DNA of 64,000 nt from Luteimicrobium sp049844995 (GTDB lineage Bacteria > Actinomycetota > Actinomycetes > Actinomycetales > Cellulomonadaceae), in the NCBI RefSeq assembly GCF_049844995.1, contig NZ_JBNCMC010000012.1, positions 14,105-78,104 of the forward strand. The letters run 5' to 3'. The translations under genes and the position numbers were made by a program. Within the stretch, counting starts at the first letter, position 1, and each line of letters starts with the position of its first letter. Shown one piece after another: positions 1-8,481 of this stretch. Below the pieces are notes generated by a model that saw only the letters and a list, made by a program, of their open reading frames with translations, had not been told where the DNA came from and made no database searches.

Positions 1-74
1 TACATTATGAACGATGCTATTCGTAATGTCAACGATACTGTGCAGACTGTCTCGCAGTGTGGGAGACTGCGAGC

Positions 75-287
75 ATGGCGACAGGGACGCGCCGCTGGCC
101 GAGCCTCCTGACGGTGGCGCAGGCCGCGCAGATGATCGATCGAGACGAGAACACGGTGCGGATCTATCTGCGCCGGGGCGTGCTGCACGGACGCAAGTCC
201 GCCGGCGCGTACGTGCTGGCGCGAGATGAGGTGCTCGCGGACATCAGCCGCCACGAGCGAACCCTCAAGAAGGGGACCATCGGGTGA
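75..287 (+). CDS. small helix-turn-helix DNA-binding protein
   Basis: A 70-aa protein. Residues about 12-50 (LLTVAQAAQMIDRDENTVR, then YLRRGVLHGRK) read as a winged-helix/excisionase-type helix-turn-helix, so it probably binds DNA as a small regulator or excisionase-like factor. The ATG at 75 is preferred over the upstream in-frame GTG at 57 because GGGAG at 61-65 lies 9 bases ahead of it. Its stop overlaps the GTG of the next gene, so the two are probably translationally coupled. The target cannot be told from the sequence. Confidence 0.65.
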   Translation: MATGTRRWPSLLTVAQAAQMIDRDENTVRIYLRRGVLHGRKSAGAYVLARDEVLADISRHERTLKKGTIG

Positions 288-1363
288 AGGTCGTAGCAGG
301 GGGCATCGCGGCCGTGGCCGCGGCAGGGGTCGCGTCGCTCGCGCTTGCCGTGTTCGGGGGTGACGACGGCGACACTGCCGCTGCCGCGCCCGCGTCCGGC
401 GGGACCGGGGTCCTGAACGCCGCGGCGATCCCCCAGGCGTACCGCGACATCGTGGCCTCGGCCGGCAAGCGCTGCGCCGGGGTCAGTGGCCCTGTGCTCG
501 CGGCCCAGGTCGAGGCCGAGAGCGGCTGGAACCCGAAGGCGCAGAGCCCCGCCGGCGCGCAGGGCATCGCGCAGTTCATGCCGGGCACCTGGACGAGCTG
601 GGGCAAGGACTACGACGGCGACGGTGCCGCCGACGTCCTCAACGGCGTCGACGCGATCGGCTCACAGGCCGACTACATGTGTTCGCTGCGCTCATGGGTC
701 GATGAGCAGCTCAAGGCCGACAAGATCCAGGGCGACCCCCTGCAGCTCACCCTCGCTTCGTACAACGCCGGCACCGGCAACGTCGCCAAGGCCAGCGGGG
801 TCCCCGAGATCACCGAGACCCAGCAGTACATCACCCGGATCCTCGCCGCGATCCCCCGCTACACCAGCACCCTCGGGGACGCGCTCGTCGGGATCGCCGT
901 CGACGCCGGCGGTGGACCGCCCGTGTCCAAGGACGGCACCTTCCGCGAGGCAATCGACGGCTCCGGACACCTGGACACCTCGAACCTCTGCCGCATTCCG
1001 TGGGCCGGCGCCGACATGTTCCTGCGCTGCGACGCCGAGCACGCGTTCGCCAAGCTCGACAAGGAGTTCCACAAGAAGTTCGGGCACGACCTCACGCTCA
1101 ACGCCGCCTACCGCGACTACGCCACCCAGGTCTACCTGTATGCCACCATGCCGCCCGGTGTCGCAGCCAAGCCGGGCACCTCAAACCACGGGTGGGGCCT
1201 CGCCGTCGACCTCGGCAACGTCGGTACCGAGGGGAGCGCCACCTACGACTGGATGCTCCAGAACGCGCCGGCCTACGGCTGGTCAAAGCCCTCATGGGCG
1301 AAGATCGGCGGATCCGGGGCACACGAACCCTGGCACTGGGAATTCGTAGGGACGAAGAAGTGA
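284..1363 (+). CDS. secreted peptidoglycan hydrolase: lytic transglycosylase plus VanY-type peptidase
   Basis: A 359-aa protein with an N-terminal hydrophobic segment (residues about 4-24) that acts as a signal or anchor. Residues about 60-190 are an SLT lytic transglycosylase domain, with the expected Glu in AQVEAESGW followed by GAQGIAQFMPGTW and ASYNAG. Residues about 235-355 resemble D-Ala-D-Ala carboxypeptidase/VanY, with SNHGWGLAVDL and HEPWHWEF supplying the zinc-binding His and Asp. Two-domain wall hydrolases of this kind (VirB1/VirB1-like) open peptidoglycan for conjugation machines in Gram-positive elements. It overlaps the preceding HTH gene (GTGA) and the following lipoprotein gene, so the three look like one operon at the edge of a transfer region. 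A transfer role is inferred; the domains are clear. Confidence 0.85.
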   Translation: MKVVAGGIAAVAAAGVASLALAVFGGDDGDTAAAAPASGGTGVLNAAAIPQAYRDIVASAGKRCAGVSGPVLAAQVEAESGWNPKAQSPAGAQGIAQFMPGTWTSWGKDYDGDGAADVLNGVDAIGSQADYMCSLRSWVDEQLKADKIQGDPLQLTLASYNAGTGNVAKASGVPEITETQQYITRILAAIPRYTSTLGDALVGIAVDAGGGPPVSKDGTFREAIDGSGHLDTSNLCRIPWAGADMFLRCDAEHAFAKLDKEFHKKFGHDLTLNAAYRDYATQVYLYATMPPGVAAKPGTSNHGWGLAVDLGNVGTEGSATYDWMLQNAPAYGWSKPSWAKIGGSGAHEPWHWEFVGTKK

Positions 1364-1980
1364 TGACGACCAAGACGACGATCCGCACCGCCGCCGCGGC
1401 GCTCACCATAGCGGCCGCCTACGCTCTCACCGGATGCGCTGGCGGCCCCGACGACCCCACGCCAGCGGGCACGAGCGCCTCCCCCGCCGTGGCCGCGCCG
1501 ACGACGAGCCCGGGCGCCGTCGCGGCCCCAGCCGTACAGGCCAGCGTCGACGACGACGTCGCCCAGCTCTGCGCCACCTACTGGACCGCCGACACCACCA
1601 CCGACAAGACACCCCAGGCCGCCGTTCGCCGCGCCGCAGCGCTCATGACGCCGCGTCTGCGCGAGGCGACCGACGTCGACCTACCCAGCGGAGGCGGTGC
1701 CGCCTGGACGCAGCTCGCCGCCCACCGCGGCCGCTACATCACGACCACTCAGGGCGCCACGGATGCGATGGCGCTGCCCGCCGACACCGACACCACCGCC
1801 AGCCGCGGCCAGATCATCACCCTGATCCCCACGGGCGTCGACGGCTGGATCGGCAAGCGCCAGGTCATCGTCGTCCAGATCGACCTCACGCGCGCTGACG
1901 CCGACTCACCGTGGCTCGTCGACCACGTCGACGCCCAACAGCCCGTGACCTCACTCGGGGACGCCTCCCCCGAGTCCTGA
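1363..1980 (+). CDS. putative lipoprotein, hypothetical
   Basis: A 205-aa protein starting at the ATG that overlaps the stop of the hydrolase gene. The N-terminus is a lipoprotein signal with lipobox LTGC (Cys about residue 25), followed by an Ala/Pro/Thr-rich linker and a globular region of about 130 residues. The latter part (about residues 65-185) has the look of small secreted NTF2-like or mycobacterial Mce-associated proteins, but I do not recognise it firmly. Direct coupling to the hydrolase suggests a cell-surface or transfer-channel accessory role. Confidence 0.7.
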   Translation: MTTKTTIRTAAAALTIAAAYALTGCAGGPDDPTPAGTSASPAVAAPTTSPGAVAAPAVQASVDDDVAQLCATYWTADTTTDKTPQAAVRRAAALMTPRLREATDVDLPSGGGAAWTQLAAHRGRYITTTQGATDAMALPADTDTTASRGQIITLIPTGVDGWIGKRQVIVVQIDLTRADADSPWLVDHVDAQQPVTSLGDASPES

Positions 1981-2090
1981 GTCTCTCTTCACGAATCAAG
2001 CAGCCGCCGGCCAGGCTACAGGGCGGCTAAGCGGTAGTGTGTTGGCCGTCGGCAGGGGGCCCGCCGGCTAAATCCGGCAGGATGGGCGGC

Positions 2091-2411
2091 ATGCCACGCC
2101 TCACCCAGCCCCCAGGGATGCCAGGGGAGGTACGAGTCGCCGTGGAGACCATCGGCAACCTCGCGCGCGTCGAGATTCTCCACGCGCTGTCGGCCCAGGG
2201 CCCGCTCACGACCCCACAGATCTACGGTGAGCTCGGCGCTGCCCGGACCAACACGCTGCGCCACCTCGAGGCGCTCGAAGCGCTCGGCCTCGTCGTCGCC
2301 GACGAGCCTCCTAACCGCCGGCACGGCCGGCTCGTCACATGGGCCGTCAACCGGGCGGCCGTGAAGGCCACTGGCGAGGCTCTCATCGGCTACATGCTCG
2401 GCGAATCGTGA
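2091..2411 (+). CDS. winged-helix (ArsR-like) transcriptional regulator
   Basis: A protein of about 106 aa. NLARVEILHALSAQGPLTTP, then ELGAARTNTLRHLEALEALG, is a typical ArsR-type winged helix, followed by a wing with RRHGRLVTW. No metal-binding Cys is seen. The ATG at 2091 is used because AGGA ends 8 bases upstream; the ATG at 2082 is possible. It probably regulates nearby plasmid genes such as the replication gene, but no operator can be assigned. Confidence 0.65.
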   Translation: MPRLTQPPGMPGEVRVAVETIGNLARVEILHALSAQGPLTTPQIYGELGAARTNTLRHLEALEALGLVVADEPPNRRHGRLVTWAVNRAAVKATGEALIGYMLGES

Positions 2412-2452
2412 ACCCGACACGCCGCCCCACCTGCAAGGAAGGCCATAGTCAT

Positions 2453-2707
2453 ATGGCCTATGTTGCTGGCATGGCTGGAACCACCCGCCGGAGGGGGCGT
2501 CCCCGAGGCTCAGTAGGGCCGACCGCTGATCTGTTCGCAACGGTGCGTCGGCCGACGAAGCAGTCCCTGAACGCATTCGCGGATGCGGCCGGGGTCTCGC
2601 TCGCTGCCGTCATCGACGAGCTGGTGGCTCACACGGACATCGACGGCCGCGGACTACCTGTCTGGTGGCCGGTCGAACAACAGGAGGCCCTCGACATCCC
2701 TGCATAA
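2453..2707 (+). CDS. small hypothetical protein, possible plasmid copy-control/RHH protein
   Basis: An 84-aa protein with an Arg/Gly-rich N-terminus (TTRRRGRPRGSVG) and then a helical part with VRRPTKQSLNAFADAAGVSL, suggesting a small ribbon-helix-helix-like DNA-binding fold. AAGGAAGG lies about 10 bases before the ATG. The start overlaps a short palindrome, GGCCATAGTCATATGGCC. It sits directly before a terminator and the replication gene, which fits a replication-control role; that role is inferred. Confidence 0.5.
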   Translation: MAYVAGMAGTTRRRGRPRGSVGPTADLFATVRRPTKQSLNAFADAAGVSLAAVIDELVAHTDIDGRGLPVWWPVEQQEALDIPA

Positions 2708-2723
2708 CCGCAGAAAGTAGAGC

Positions 2724-2749
2724 GGCCCGGCCCCTGAGGGGGCCGGGCC
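2724..2749 (+). terminator. intrinsic terminator hairpin
   Basis: An 11-bp perfect GC stem (GGCCCGGCCCC with GGGGCCGGGCC) around a 4-base loop, between the small gene ending at 2707 and the replication gene. No long T-run follows, as is common in actinobacteria. Confidence 0.7.
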
Positions 2750-2774
2750 TAAGTCAGAAGCTTCATCACCCTGT

Positions 2775-4796
2775 TTGCTTGGCGGCGGCGGAGGTGGTGA
2801 GGCCCCGATCGACGTCTCTCGACGTCTCTCTCTGGGAGCAATCATAACCACCGCTAGCGACATCGCTACCGCCGGGTACCCCGACACGCCGGGATCCGGC
2901 GACGCCAAGGCACCGCATTCTGGACACTCGACCAAATCCGGGCATGACAAGGCTGTCTCTCCGGCGCTCGTTTGCGACGTCGAGCGGGCCCGCGAGGAGT
3001 GGCGTGCGTGCGCGCAGGCGATCGCCGGCGGCGACGTCGGCGAGGGCCGGGTGCGGATCGGGCGCCGCGGCGTCGGGGGCCGGCTCGAGTACCGCAGCCG
3101 TGACGAGCGGCCGCTGACGATCGCTCTCCCGTCGTCCCCGGCGGCGGTGCGGATTTACGGCCCCGACGGCACGTGCAGCGCACTGTGCCTGGACCTCGAC
3201 GTCGGGCGTGGCGGCCGCGCCCAAGTCGACGCCGACGCCGACCGCCTGGCCGTCCTCCTCGAGCGCGCCGGCGCGCGCGCCGTGACGGACCGCTCCCCCG
3301 CTGGCGGCCGCCACCTGTACGTGCCTCTGGCTCGCCCGCTCCCGTTCGACGAGGCGGTCGAGCTCGTCGAGGCCCTGGCCGCCACGGCGCCGACCCTGGA
3401 CACGAGCCCGCACCTGTCCCTGATGACCGGTTGCATCCGGGTCCCCGGGGCCGTGCACAAGGCCGGCGGGCACCAGCAGCTCACGATGAGCCTCAACCTC
3501 GCCGTCGACGTGCTGCGCCGCCCCAACCCGCCCCAGGTGATCGCGGGTCTGCGCGAGGAGCTGGCCCCGCAGATCGTCGCCCGCCGCGCGCGCCGGGCCG
3601 AACTCGCGGCCGCAGCCCAGGCCGCGGAGCCCTCGGCCGCACCGGGCGCCGGCCGTGGCCTGTCGCTGAGGCTGTCGAGGATCGCCCGTGAGGGCTTCTA
3701 CGATGCCACGCGGTATCGGTCGCCCTCCGAGGCTCGCCAGGCCGTTGTAGCGGGCGCCGCGGCCGCCGGGTGGCGCCTGCAGGACGTCGCCGCCCGTCTG
3801 GCCGACGGCCGCTGGCCCGGACTCGCCGCGCTCTACGCCCGCTACCGCGACCCTCACAAGGCTCTCGCCAAGGACTGGCGCAACGCGGCGACGTTCGTCG
3901 CCGCCAGCCGCGGCAAACCCCTCCCCACCAGCGGGAATGACACTGTGCACAGATCCAACACAAGCGCCCAACAGTCACAGGGGGGAGCCCGCCAGGGTCT
4001 ACCGGGGCAGGGCGAGGACGAGCACGGCTTCATCCGGACATGGCGAGCGGCGGTCCGGATGACGGAGCAGCACCGCCTGCCTGGCCGGAGGTTCTACATC
4101 GCGCGGTTTTTGCTGCGTGCGATGGGGGAAGCAGCCCACGAGACCGGTAGCCGGCGCGTTGCGTTCGGGACGCGGTCCCTGGCGATCGCCACGGGAGTGG
4201 ATGCCTCGACGGTCTCGGTCCTGCTGCACGAGCTCGGTCGGACCGGCTGGATTGACCGCCTCGAGGAAGGTCGCGGGGAGCACGCGGACCTCTACGAGCT
4301 GACGATCCCAGCAGACGTGCAGGAACGGGCCGCTGACCTGCGGTGGGATAAGGGCAAGGTCCACGCCCTCCGACCGGCATTCCGCGCGCTCGGACACGTC
4401 GTTGCGCTGGTGTTCGAGGCCGCCGAGACCGGTCGGGGCGACACCGTGGGCACCCTCACGGACGCGACCGGGATCTCGCGCCGCGCCGTGCACGAGGCGG
4501 TCGACGTCCTGACGGCGTGGGGGCTCCTCGAGCGCGTGAGCGCGCGCCTGGTTGCTCATCCCGAGCGGCTGCTGCGCGTCGCCGAGCAGCTCGGCGCCCA
4601 GGAGGCCGTCGTCGCACAGATCGCGAAGTATCGCGACCAGCGGCGCCGCTGGCACGAGTACCTGCGCCGGCACGACGGCGAGGCTCCCCCGACGACGCTC
4701 CACGACCCGGACGAGGCGTGGTGGTACCCGCCCGACGACGCCGCGGCGCAGGACTGGACGATCGCGAGCACCATCCGCTGGACCCCGGCCGCCTGA
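2775..4796 (+). CDS. plasmid replication initiator with primase (AEP/Prim-Pol-like) domain and C-terminal HTH
   Basis: Up to 673 aa. Residues about 110-260 match the primase-like replication proteins of actinobacterial plasmids: LDLDVGRGG (an acidic pair for metal binding) and RSPAGGRHLYVPL, then GCIRVPGAVHKAGG. A middle helical part is followed at about 430-610 by two winged-helix-like segments (LAIATGVDASTVSVLLHELG and DATGISRRAVHEAVDVL), the usual origin-binding half of such Reps. The end is acidic and Trp-rich. It presumably starts plasmid replication and may prime synthesis. The start is uncertain: the frame opens with a TTG at 2775 and no in-frame start has a good ribosome site, so the first 60 or so residues may be untranslated leader. 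GACGTCTCTC is repeated in tandem at about 2812. Confidence 0.75.
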   Translation: MLGGGGGGEAPIDVSRRLSLGAIITTASDIATAGYPDTPGSGDAKAPHSGHSTKSGHDKAVSPALVCDVERAREEWRACAQAIAGGDVGEGRVRIGRRGVGGRLEYRSRDERPLTIALPSSPAAVRIYGPDGTCSALCLDLDVGRGGRAQVDADADRLAVLLERAGARAVTDRSPAGGRHLYVPLARPLPFDEAVELVEALAATAPTLDTSPHLSLMTGCIRVPGAVHKAGGHQQLTMSLNLAVDVLRRPNPPQVIAGLREELAPQIVARRARRAELAAAAQAAEPSAAPGAGRGLSLRLSRIAREGFYDATRYRSPSEARQAVVAGAAAAGWRLQDVAARLADGRWPGLAALYARYRDPHKALAKDWRNAATFVAASRGKPLPTSGNDTVHRSNTSAQQSQGGARQGLPGQGEDEHGFIRTWRAAVRMTEQHRLPGRRFYIARFLLRAMGEAAHETGSRRVAFGTRSLAIATGVDASTVSVLLHELGRTGWIDRLEEGRGEHADLYELTIPADVQERAADLRWDKGKVHALRPAFRALGHVVALVFEAAETGRGDTVGTLTDATGISRRAVHEAVDVLTAWGLLERVSARLVAHPERLLRVAEQLGAQEAVVAQIAKYRDQRRRWHEYLRRHDGEAPPTTLHDPDEAWWYPPDDAAAQDWTIASTIRWTPAA

Positions 4797-4960
4797 ACCG
4801 GCTGGTCGGGTCGGCCGAGGGGCCGGTGTGGCGGATGGTTGGGTCCCCCCGGCGCCGCTTCCGGACGCCCCTTTCCACGAACGTCGAGGTCCAGGCGTCG
4901 AGATCGCCGCCTCCGGCGCGCGGCCGCGCGTACCGGTACCTCTCCCCGGCCCGCGATCCC

Positions 4961-4989
4961 TTGCGACAGTAGTAACATAGTAGTATTCT
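4961..4989 (+). promoter_or_regulatory. promoter for the kfrA-like gene
   Basis: TTGCGA (4961-4966), a 17-base spacer and TATTCT (4984-4989). Short repeats AGTAGTAACATAGTAGTAT overlap it and may be an operator. The AAGGAG ribosome site and ATG at 5026 follow. Confidence 0.5.
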
Positions 4990-5025
4990 GGTCTTACGCG
5001 ATTACGATTACGAAGAAGGAGCGCG

Positions 5026-5628
5026 ATGGACGTCAAGACTCGGGTCTACGAGGCGGCCGACGAGCTGCTCGCCGAGACCGGCAAGCGGCCGAGCGTTGCG
5101 CTCGTCCGCGAGCGGGCCCGGTGCTCGATGGCCGACGCAAGCCGGTACGTGCGCGAGTGGTGGACCAAGGCGCAGGAGAAGGCTGCCGGCGAGCAGCCGG
5201 TGCCCGGCCTCCCCTCCCCCGTCGCCGAGGCGGCGCAGCGCTCGACCCTCGCCCTGTGGCGCGCCGCCATTGCCGCGGCCCGCGAAGAGCACGCGTCCGC
5301 GTCCGCGGCCGCGCAAGCCAGCGTCGTGGAGGCCCAGGAGGCCGCAGACGCCCTCGCCGCGCAGGTCGACGAGGCCGAGACCGCCCGCGACCAGGCCCTC
5401 GCCCAGCTCGAGGAACACCGTGCTAGGACCACGACGCAGCTCGAGGCGCTGGCCGCCGAGCGCGACCGGCTGTCTGGCGAGGTCGAGCGCGAGCGCACCG
5501 CCCGCGTGGACGCTGACCAGCGGGCAGCCGCGGCTCAGCAGGAGGCCGCCACCGCGAATGGCGTCGTAGCCGGCCTGCGCGAAGCCCTTGACGCCCTCAA
5601 GACGCCGCCCTCGCCCACGAAGCCGTAG
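5026..5628 (+). CDS. KfrA-like plasmid DNA-binding coiled-coil protein
   Basis: A 200-aa protein. The first 60 residues (VYEAADELLAETGKRPSVAL, then VRERARCSMADASRYVREWW) match the KfrA N-terminal DNA-binding domain. Residues about 75-190 are an almost continuous Ala/Glu/Arg coiled coil. KfrA proteins bind their own promoter and support plasmid partition as filament-forming DNA-binding proteins. It lies just before the candidate centromere and parA. A strong AAGGAG precedes the ATG. Confidence 0.75.
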   Translation: MDVKTRVYEAADELLAETGKRPSVALVRERARCSMADASRYVREWWTKAQEKAAGEQPVPGLPSPVAEAAQRSTLALWRAAIAAAREEHASASAAAQASVVEAQEAADALAAQVDEAETARDQALAQLEEHRARTTTQLEALAAERDRLSGEVERERTARVDADQRAAAAQQEAATANGVVAGLREALDALKTPPSPTKP

Positions 5629-5643
5629 CCAGGCAGCAAGCCC

Positions 5644-5709
5644 GCAGGCTCGCTGCCTAGCGCGCGCGCTAGATATATATCTATCTAGCGAGGCAGCGAG
5701 CCCGCGTGC
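5644..5709. repeat. large inverted repeat, candidate centromere/operator upstream of parA
   Basis: GGCTCGCTGCCT (5647-5658) is the exact reverse complement of AGGCAGCGAGCC (5691-5702). The centre holds an alternating CG tract and TAGATATATATCTA, and GATAGCGAGCGAGG at about 5724 extends the motif. An AT-rich island inside a long dyad between kfrA and parA is where a parS/parC site or Par operator is expected. Confidence 0.6.
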
Positions 5710-5749
5710 TTGCTAGACAGGCAGATAGCGAGCGAGGAGGATGGTCGGC

Positions 5750-6580
5750 ATGGATACGACGACAGTGGCGTCAGAGAAGGGCGGGATCGGCAAGACGACC
5801 GTGACCGTCGGGATCGCGCGCGAACTCGCGGGCAGGGGAGTGAAGGTTGGCGTTGTCGACCTCGACCCGCGAGCGACCGTGACGACGTGGCTCGACGTCG
5901 AGGTCCCGCCGGGGGAGCACGTGGGAGCGATCCTCGGGCAGGACGACGTTGCAGGCGCCGCGGCGGATCTCGCGCTCACGTCACCGTGGCACTCGGGCAT
6001 CGACGTTGTGCCCGGGTCGCGGGACGTCGCAGCTCTCGAGGGCTCACCGCAGGAGTACGGAGATCTCCGCCTGCGACGCGCTATCGCAGGGTGGGACCGC
6101 GACGTCGTCCTCATCGATTCGCCGAACAGGCAGGGCGGGCTCCTGATCCGGAGTGCGCTCACGGCATCGGACCGGGTTCTGTATGCGACGACTCCCGACG
6201 AGGATGGCCGGTCGGGGGTTGAGTGGGCGCGCCGGAACACCGCGCGCTTCAAGCAGCTCTCACCGCTGAACCCTGACGTTGCCGAGGTCGGCATCATCTT
6301 GACCCGGTGGCCGGACACGATCCCCACACGGGATGCCGTGAATGCGCTCGAGGCACTCGAGGAGGACAACGCGGGCCCGACGCCAAACGACCCGGCCGCA
6401 GGCCCCGCACTGCCCGTGCTCCGGCCGCTGGTGCCGGAGCGGGTGGCCGTACGTTCCGCGCGTGCCGCGCGCGTGTGGTGGGGCGACTACACGCGCGGCG
6501 AGCTCGTCGCCGCAGCGTTCCGGGACATCGTCGACCAGGTCTGGCCGATGCACCGATCCAGCGAGGGGGAGACTCGATGA
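5750..6580 (+). CDS. parA: ParA-family partition ATPase
   Basis: A 276-aa deviant Walker A ATPase: SEKGGIGKTTVTVGIAREL at residues about 7-25, VGVVDLDPRATVTTW at about 33-47, and DVVLIDSPN for the Walker A' Asp. It uses ATP to move plasmid copies apart together with a centromere-binding partner. The ATG at 5750 is chosen because GAGGAGG at 5734-5740 abuts the ATG at 5741 but lies 9 bases ahead of 5750. The gene overlaps the next, ParB-like gene by ATGA, and the inverted repeat upstream is the likely site of action. Confidence 0.9.
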   Translation: MDTTTVASEKGGIGKTTVTVGIARELAGRGVKVGVVDLDPRATVTTWLDVEVPPGEHVGAILGQDDVAGAAADLALTSPWHSGIDVVPGSRDVAALEGSPQEYGDLRLRRAIAGWDRDVVLIDSPNRQGGLLIRSALTASDRVLYATTPDEDGRSGVEWARRNTARFKQLSPLNPDVAEVGIILTRWPDTIPTRDAVNALEALEEDNAGPTPNDPAAGPALPVLRPLVPERVAVRSARAARVWWGDYTRGELVAAAFRDIVDQVWPMHRSSEGETR

Positions 6581-6939
6581 GCGACCTGCCCGAGCCGCGG
6601 CGCCGGCGCATTGCGCCACCCGTTGGTGACCCGATGGCACCCACGCCCACGACGGCCCCCGCACCCTCGGCCGAGAGGCGGTCCTCCGGCGTCACCGCGA
6701 GCACTTCCGCCGCCGGAGAAGCCGCCGAGACCCCCGCACCCGCAGGCCCACCGCCCGCCCCGCTCCCGCCCCCAGCCGGCGATGCCCAAGCCACGATCGC
6801 GACGTACATGCGGATGGCACCCGAGGTGAAGGCACAGCTCAACGAACTGCGCCGCGCGACGGGCATGACCCAGCGCGGCATCGTCGAGCACCTGATCGCC
6901 GAGGCATGGAACAGGTACCAGCAGACCGGGACCGTCTGA
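6577..6939 (+). CDS. small ParB-like/ribbon-helix-helix partition partner
   Basis: A 120-aa protein. The first 68 residues are a disordered Pro/Ala linker with a basic RRRRIAPP start. Residues about 74-118 (YMRMAPEVKAQLNELRRATG, then MTQRGIVEHLIAEAW) look like a ribbon-helix-helix domain. It starts inside the parA stop codon. ParA plus a small RHH protein is the usual layout of type Ib partition systems, so this is probably the centromere-binding partner. Confidence 0.7.
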   Translation: MSDLPEPRRRRIAPPVGDPMAPTPTTAPAPSAERRSSGVTASTSAAGEAAETPAPAGPPPAPLPPPAGDAQATIATYMRMAPEVKAQLNELRRATGMTQRGIVEHLIAEAWNRYQQTGTV

Positions 6940-7019
6940 CTGACTTGGGTTGCTTGCCTACCTTGAACACCCCACACACGAGAGCCAGCAAGACACACAA
7001 GAGCAGGGGAGAGGGCACG

Positions 7020-7748
7020 ATGACGAGCACGACCGCCCAGGCGACCGTCACGCTGTACGAGGACGGGACCGGCGAGGTATCCGTCGGCGGCGCGGTCCAG
7101 CCGATAGCAGCCACCGACGTTCAAGCTGCACAGGCGCAGGCGATGGAACTGATCGTGGAGGCCGCGAGGAGCAAGCGCCAGCCGATCGAGTTCGTCGCGA
7201 AGTACCGAGAGCGGACCTGGCGCGTGATGGCCGGCCCCGACGGGACCGTCGTCGAGGTGAACGCCAGCACGGCGATGCCGGTGCACGCAGCGACGTCGGC
7301 GCCAGCACCCGTGACGGTCGCGCCGTCGCCGCTTGAGGCCGCCGCGACGGCCGCGGCCCCCGCCTTGCCCGCACGCCGGCCGATCCGGGTGGGGCTTGTG
7401 ACCGCGACCGGGATCGCGGCGGTCGCCCTCATCGGGTGCGGTGTCCTCGCGATCGGCAGTCACAGCGCGATCGCTGACGCCCGGGATCGCGCCGACACTG
7501 CGGCCGCCGAGATCACTGACGTGCGCGCCGATCTGACTGCGCAGCTCGCGGCCGCGAAGAAGAAGGCCGCGGACGCGGTCGCGGCCCAGAAGAAGGCCGA
7601 GGGTCAGGCCGCCGCCGCACAGAAGCGGGCCACCGATGCCGCCGCGCGTCAGAAGACCGCGGAGGCCGCGCAGAAGAAGGCTGCGGCGCAGCTCGCGGCC
7701 GCGAAGAAGAAGGCCGCGTCGTCCAAGGACGACGCCAAGGGCAAGTAG
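7020..7748 (+). CDS. single-pass membrane protein with C-terminal Ala/Lys coiled coil
   Basis: A 242-aa protein. Residues 1-85 form a soluble domain (TVTLYEDGTGEVSVGG and AKYRERTWRVMAGPDG, resembling a beta-rich fold), followed by a Pro/Ala linker. One transmembrane helix lies at about 125-150 (VGLVTATGIAAVALIGCGVL). The rest is a repetitive coiled coil with the recurrent unit AAAKKKA. The function is unknown; similar proteins occur on actinobacterial plasmids. The ATG at 7020 follows a GGGGAGAGGG ribosome site. Confidence 0.65.
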   Translation: MTSTTAQATVTLYEDGTGEVSVGGAVQPIAATDVQAAQAQAMELIVEAARSKRQPIEFVAKYRERTWRVMAGPDGTVVEVNASTAMPVHAATSAPAPVTVAPSPLEAAATAAAPALPARRPIRVGLVTATGIAAVALIGCGVLAIGSHSAIADARDRADTAAAEITDVRADLTAQLAAAKKKAADAVAAQKKAEGQAAAAQKRATDAAARQKTAEAAQKKAAAQLAAAKKKAASSKDDAKGK

Positions 7749-7908
7749 CTGGCTGACCCCGGAGCGCCGGCGGGGTCTCCTAGCTCGCGTGCCGGGTCAA
7801 GTACTCGCTCGCGGCGTCGCGGAGCACCGCGGACACCGACCGGCCCTGCGCGGATACAAATTAGCCCCAGTTTCGCCGGCACGCGCGCCGTCGACGACGG
7901 CCGCCAGG

Positions 7909-7990
7909 TTGCATGATGGCCATGCAGGTCGTATGATGGTCATACACCGACGGGGAGATGGTCCCCGACCAGAGATCTGAGGAGCACCAC
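7909..7990 (+). promoter_or_regulatory. promoter/operator, copy 1 of a duplicated control region
   Basis: TTGCAT (7909-7914), 17 bases, then TATGAT (7932-7937). Two palindromes overlap these boxes: TGCATGATGGCCATGCA (7910-7926) and GTATGATGGTCATAC (7931-7945). A small hairpin (CGGGGA/TCCCCG) and GAGGAG follow. Bases 7931-8002 recur exactly at 8422-8493. Confidence 0.75.
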
Positions 7991-8299
7991 ATGAACGCCA
8001 CGTCGCAGCGCATCGCCGGAGCCGGCAGGCAGGCGTACGGCGAGAACAACGAGTGCCGATCGTGTGGCACCCACCTGGCCGAGCCGCACGCGCCGCACGC
8101 GCCCCACTGCATCGCCGTGTGCGAGGGTTGCCAGGGTCCGCTCGACGACCACCGCGACACCCTGTGCAACTCGTGCGCCATGTTCACGTGCCGATCCTGC
8201 GGCGACGTCGAGCACCCCGTGTCCCCCAGCGAGGACGACAGTCTCTGGTGCGAGTGCGGAGCCCGGCTCGACGTCCAGCGCGACGCCCTGGCCGGCTGA
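7991..8299 (+). CDS. Cys-rich zinc-ribbon-like small protein
   Basis: A 102-aa protein with five CxxC or CxC pairs (CRSCG, CEGC, CNSC, CRSCG, CECG), consistent with two or three zinc ribbons. There are no signal or membrane segments. The first four residues, MNAT, are shared with the next small gene because the duplicated control region reaches into both coding starts. The function is unknown. Confidence 0.7.
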   Translation: MNATSQRIAGAGRQAYGENNECRSCGTHLAEPHAPHAPHCIAVCEGCQGPLDDHRDTLCNSCAMFTCRSCGDVEHPVSPSEDDSLWCECGARLDVQRDALAG

Positions 8300-8399
8300 C
8301 CGTCGGGGGCCGGGCTTGCCGTCGGGGGCGCGGCCCCCAGCGCCGGGGTCTCGTAGCTTCGCTCCGCGCAGTCTGGGCCGGCGACTCCCCGGCCCAACC

Positions 8400-8481
8400 T
8401 TGCATGATCACCATGCAGGCTGTATGATGGTCATACACCGACGGGGAGATGGTCCCCGACCAGAGATCTGAGGAGCACCAC
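8400..8481 (+). promoter_or_regulatory. promoter/operator, copy 2 of the duplicated control region
   Basis: TTGCAT (8400-8405), 17 bases, TATGAT (8423-8428). The second palindrome, GTATGATGGTCATAC (8422-8436), is identical to copy 1. The first one is altered in the centre (TGCATGATCACCATGCA), but its arms are kept. Confidence 0.75.
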
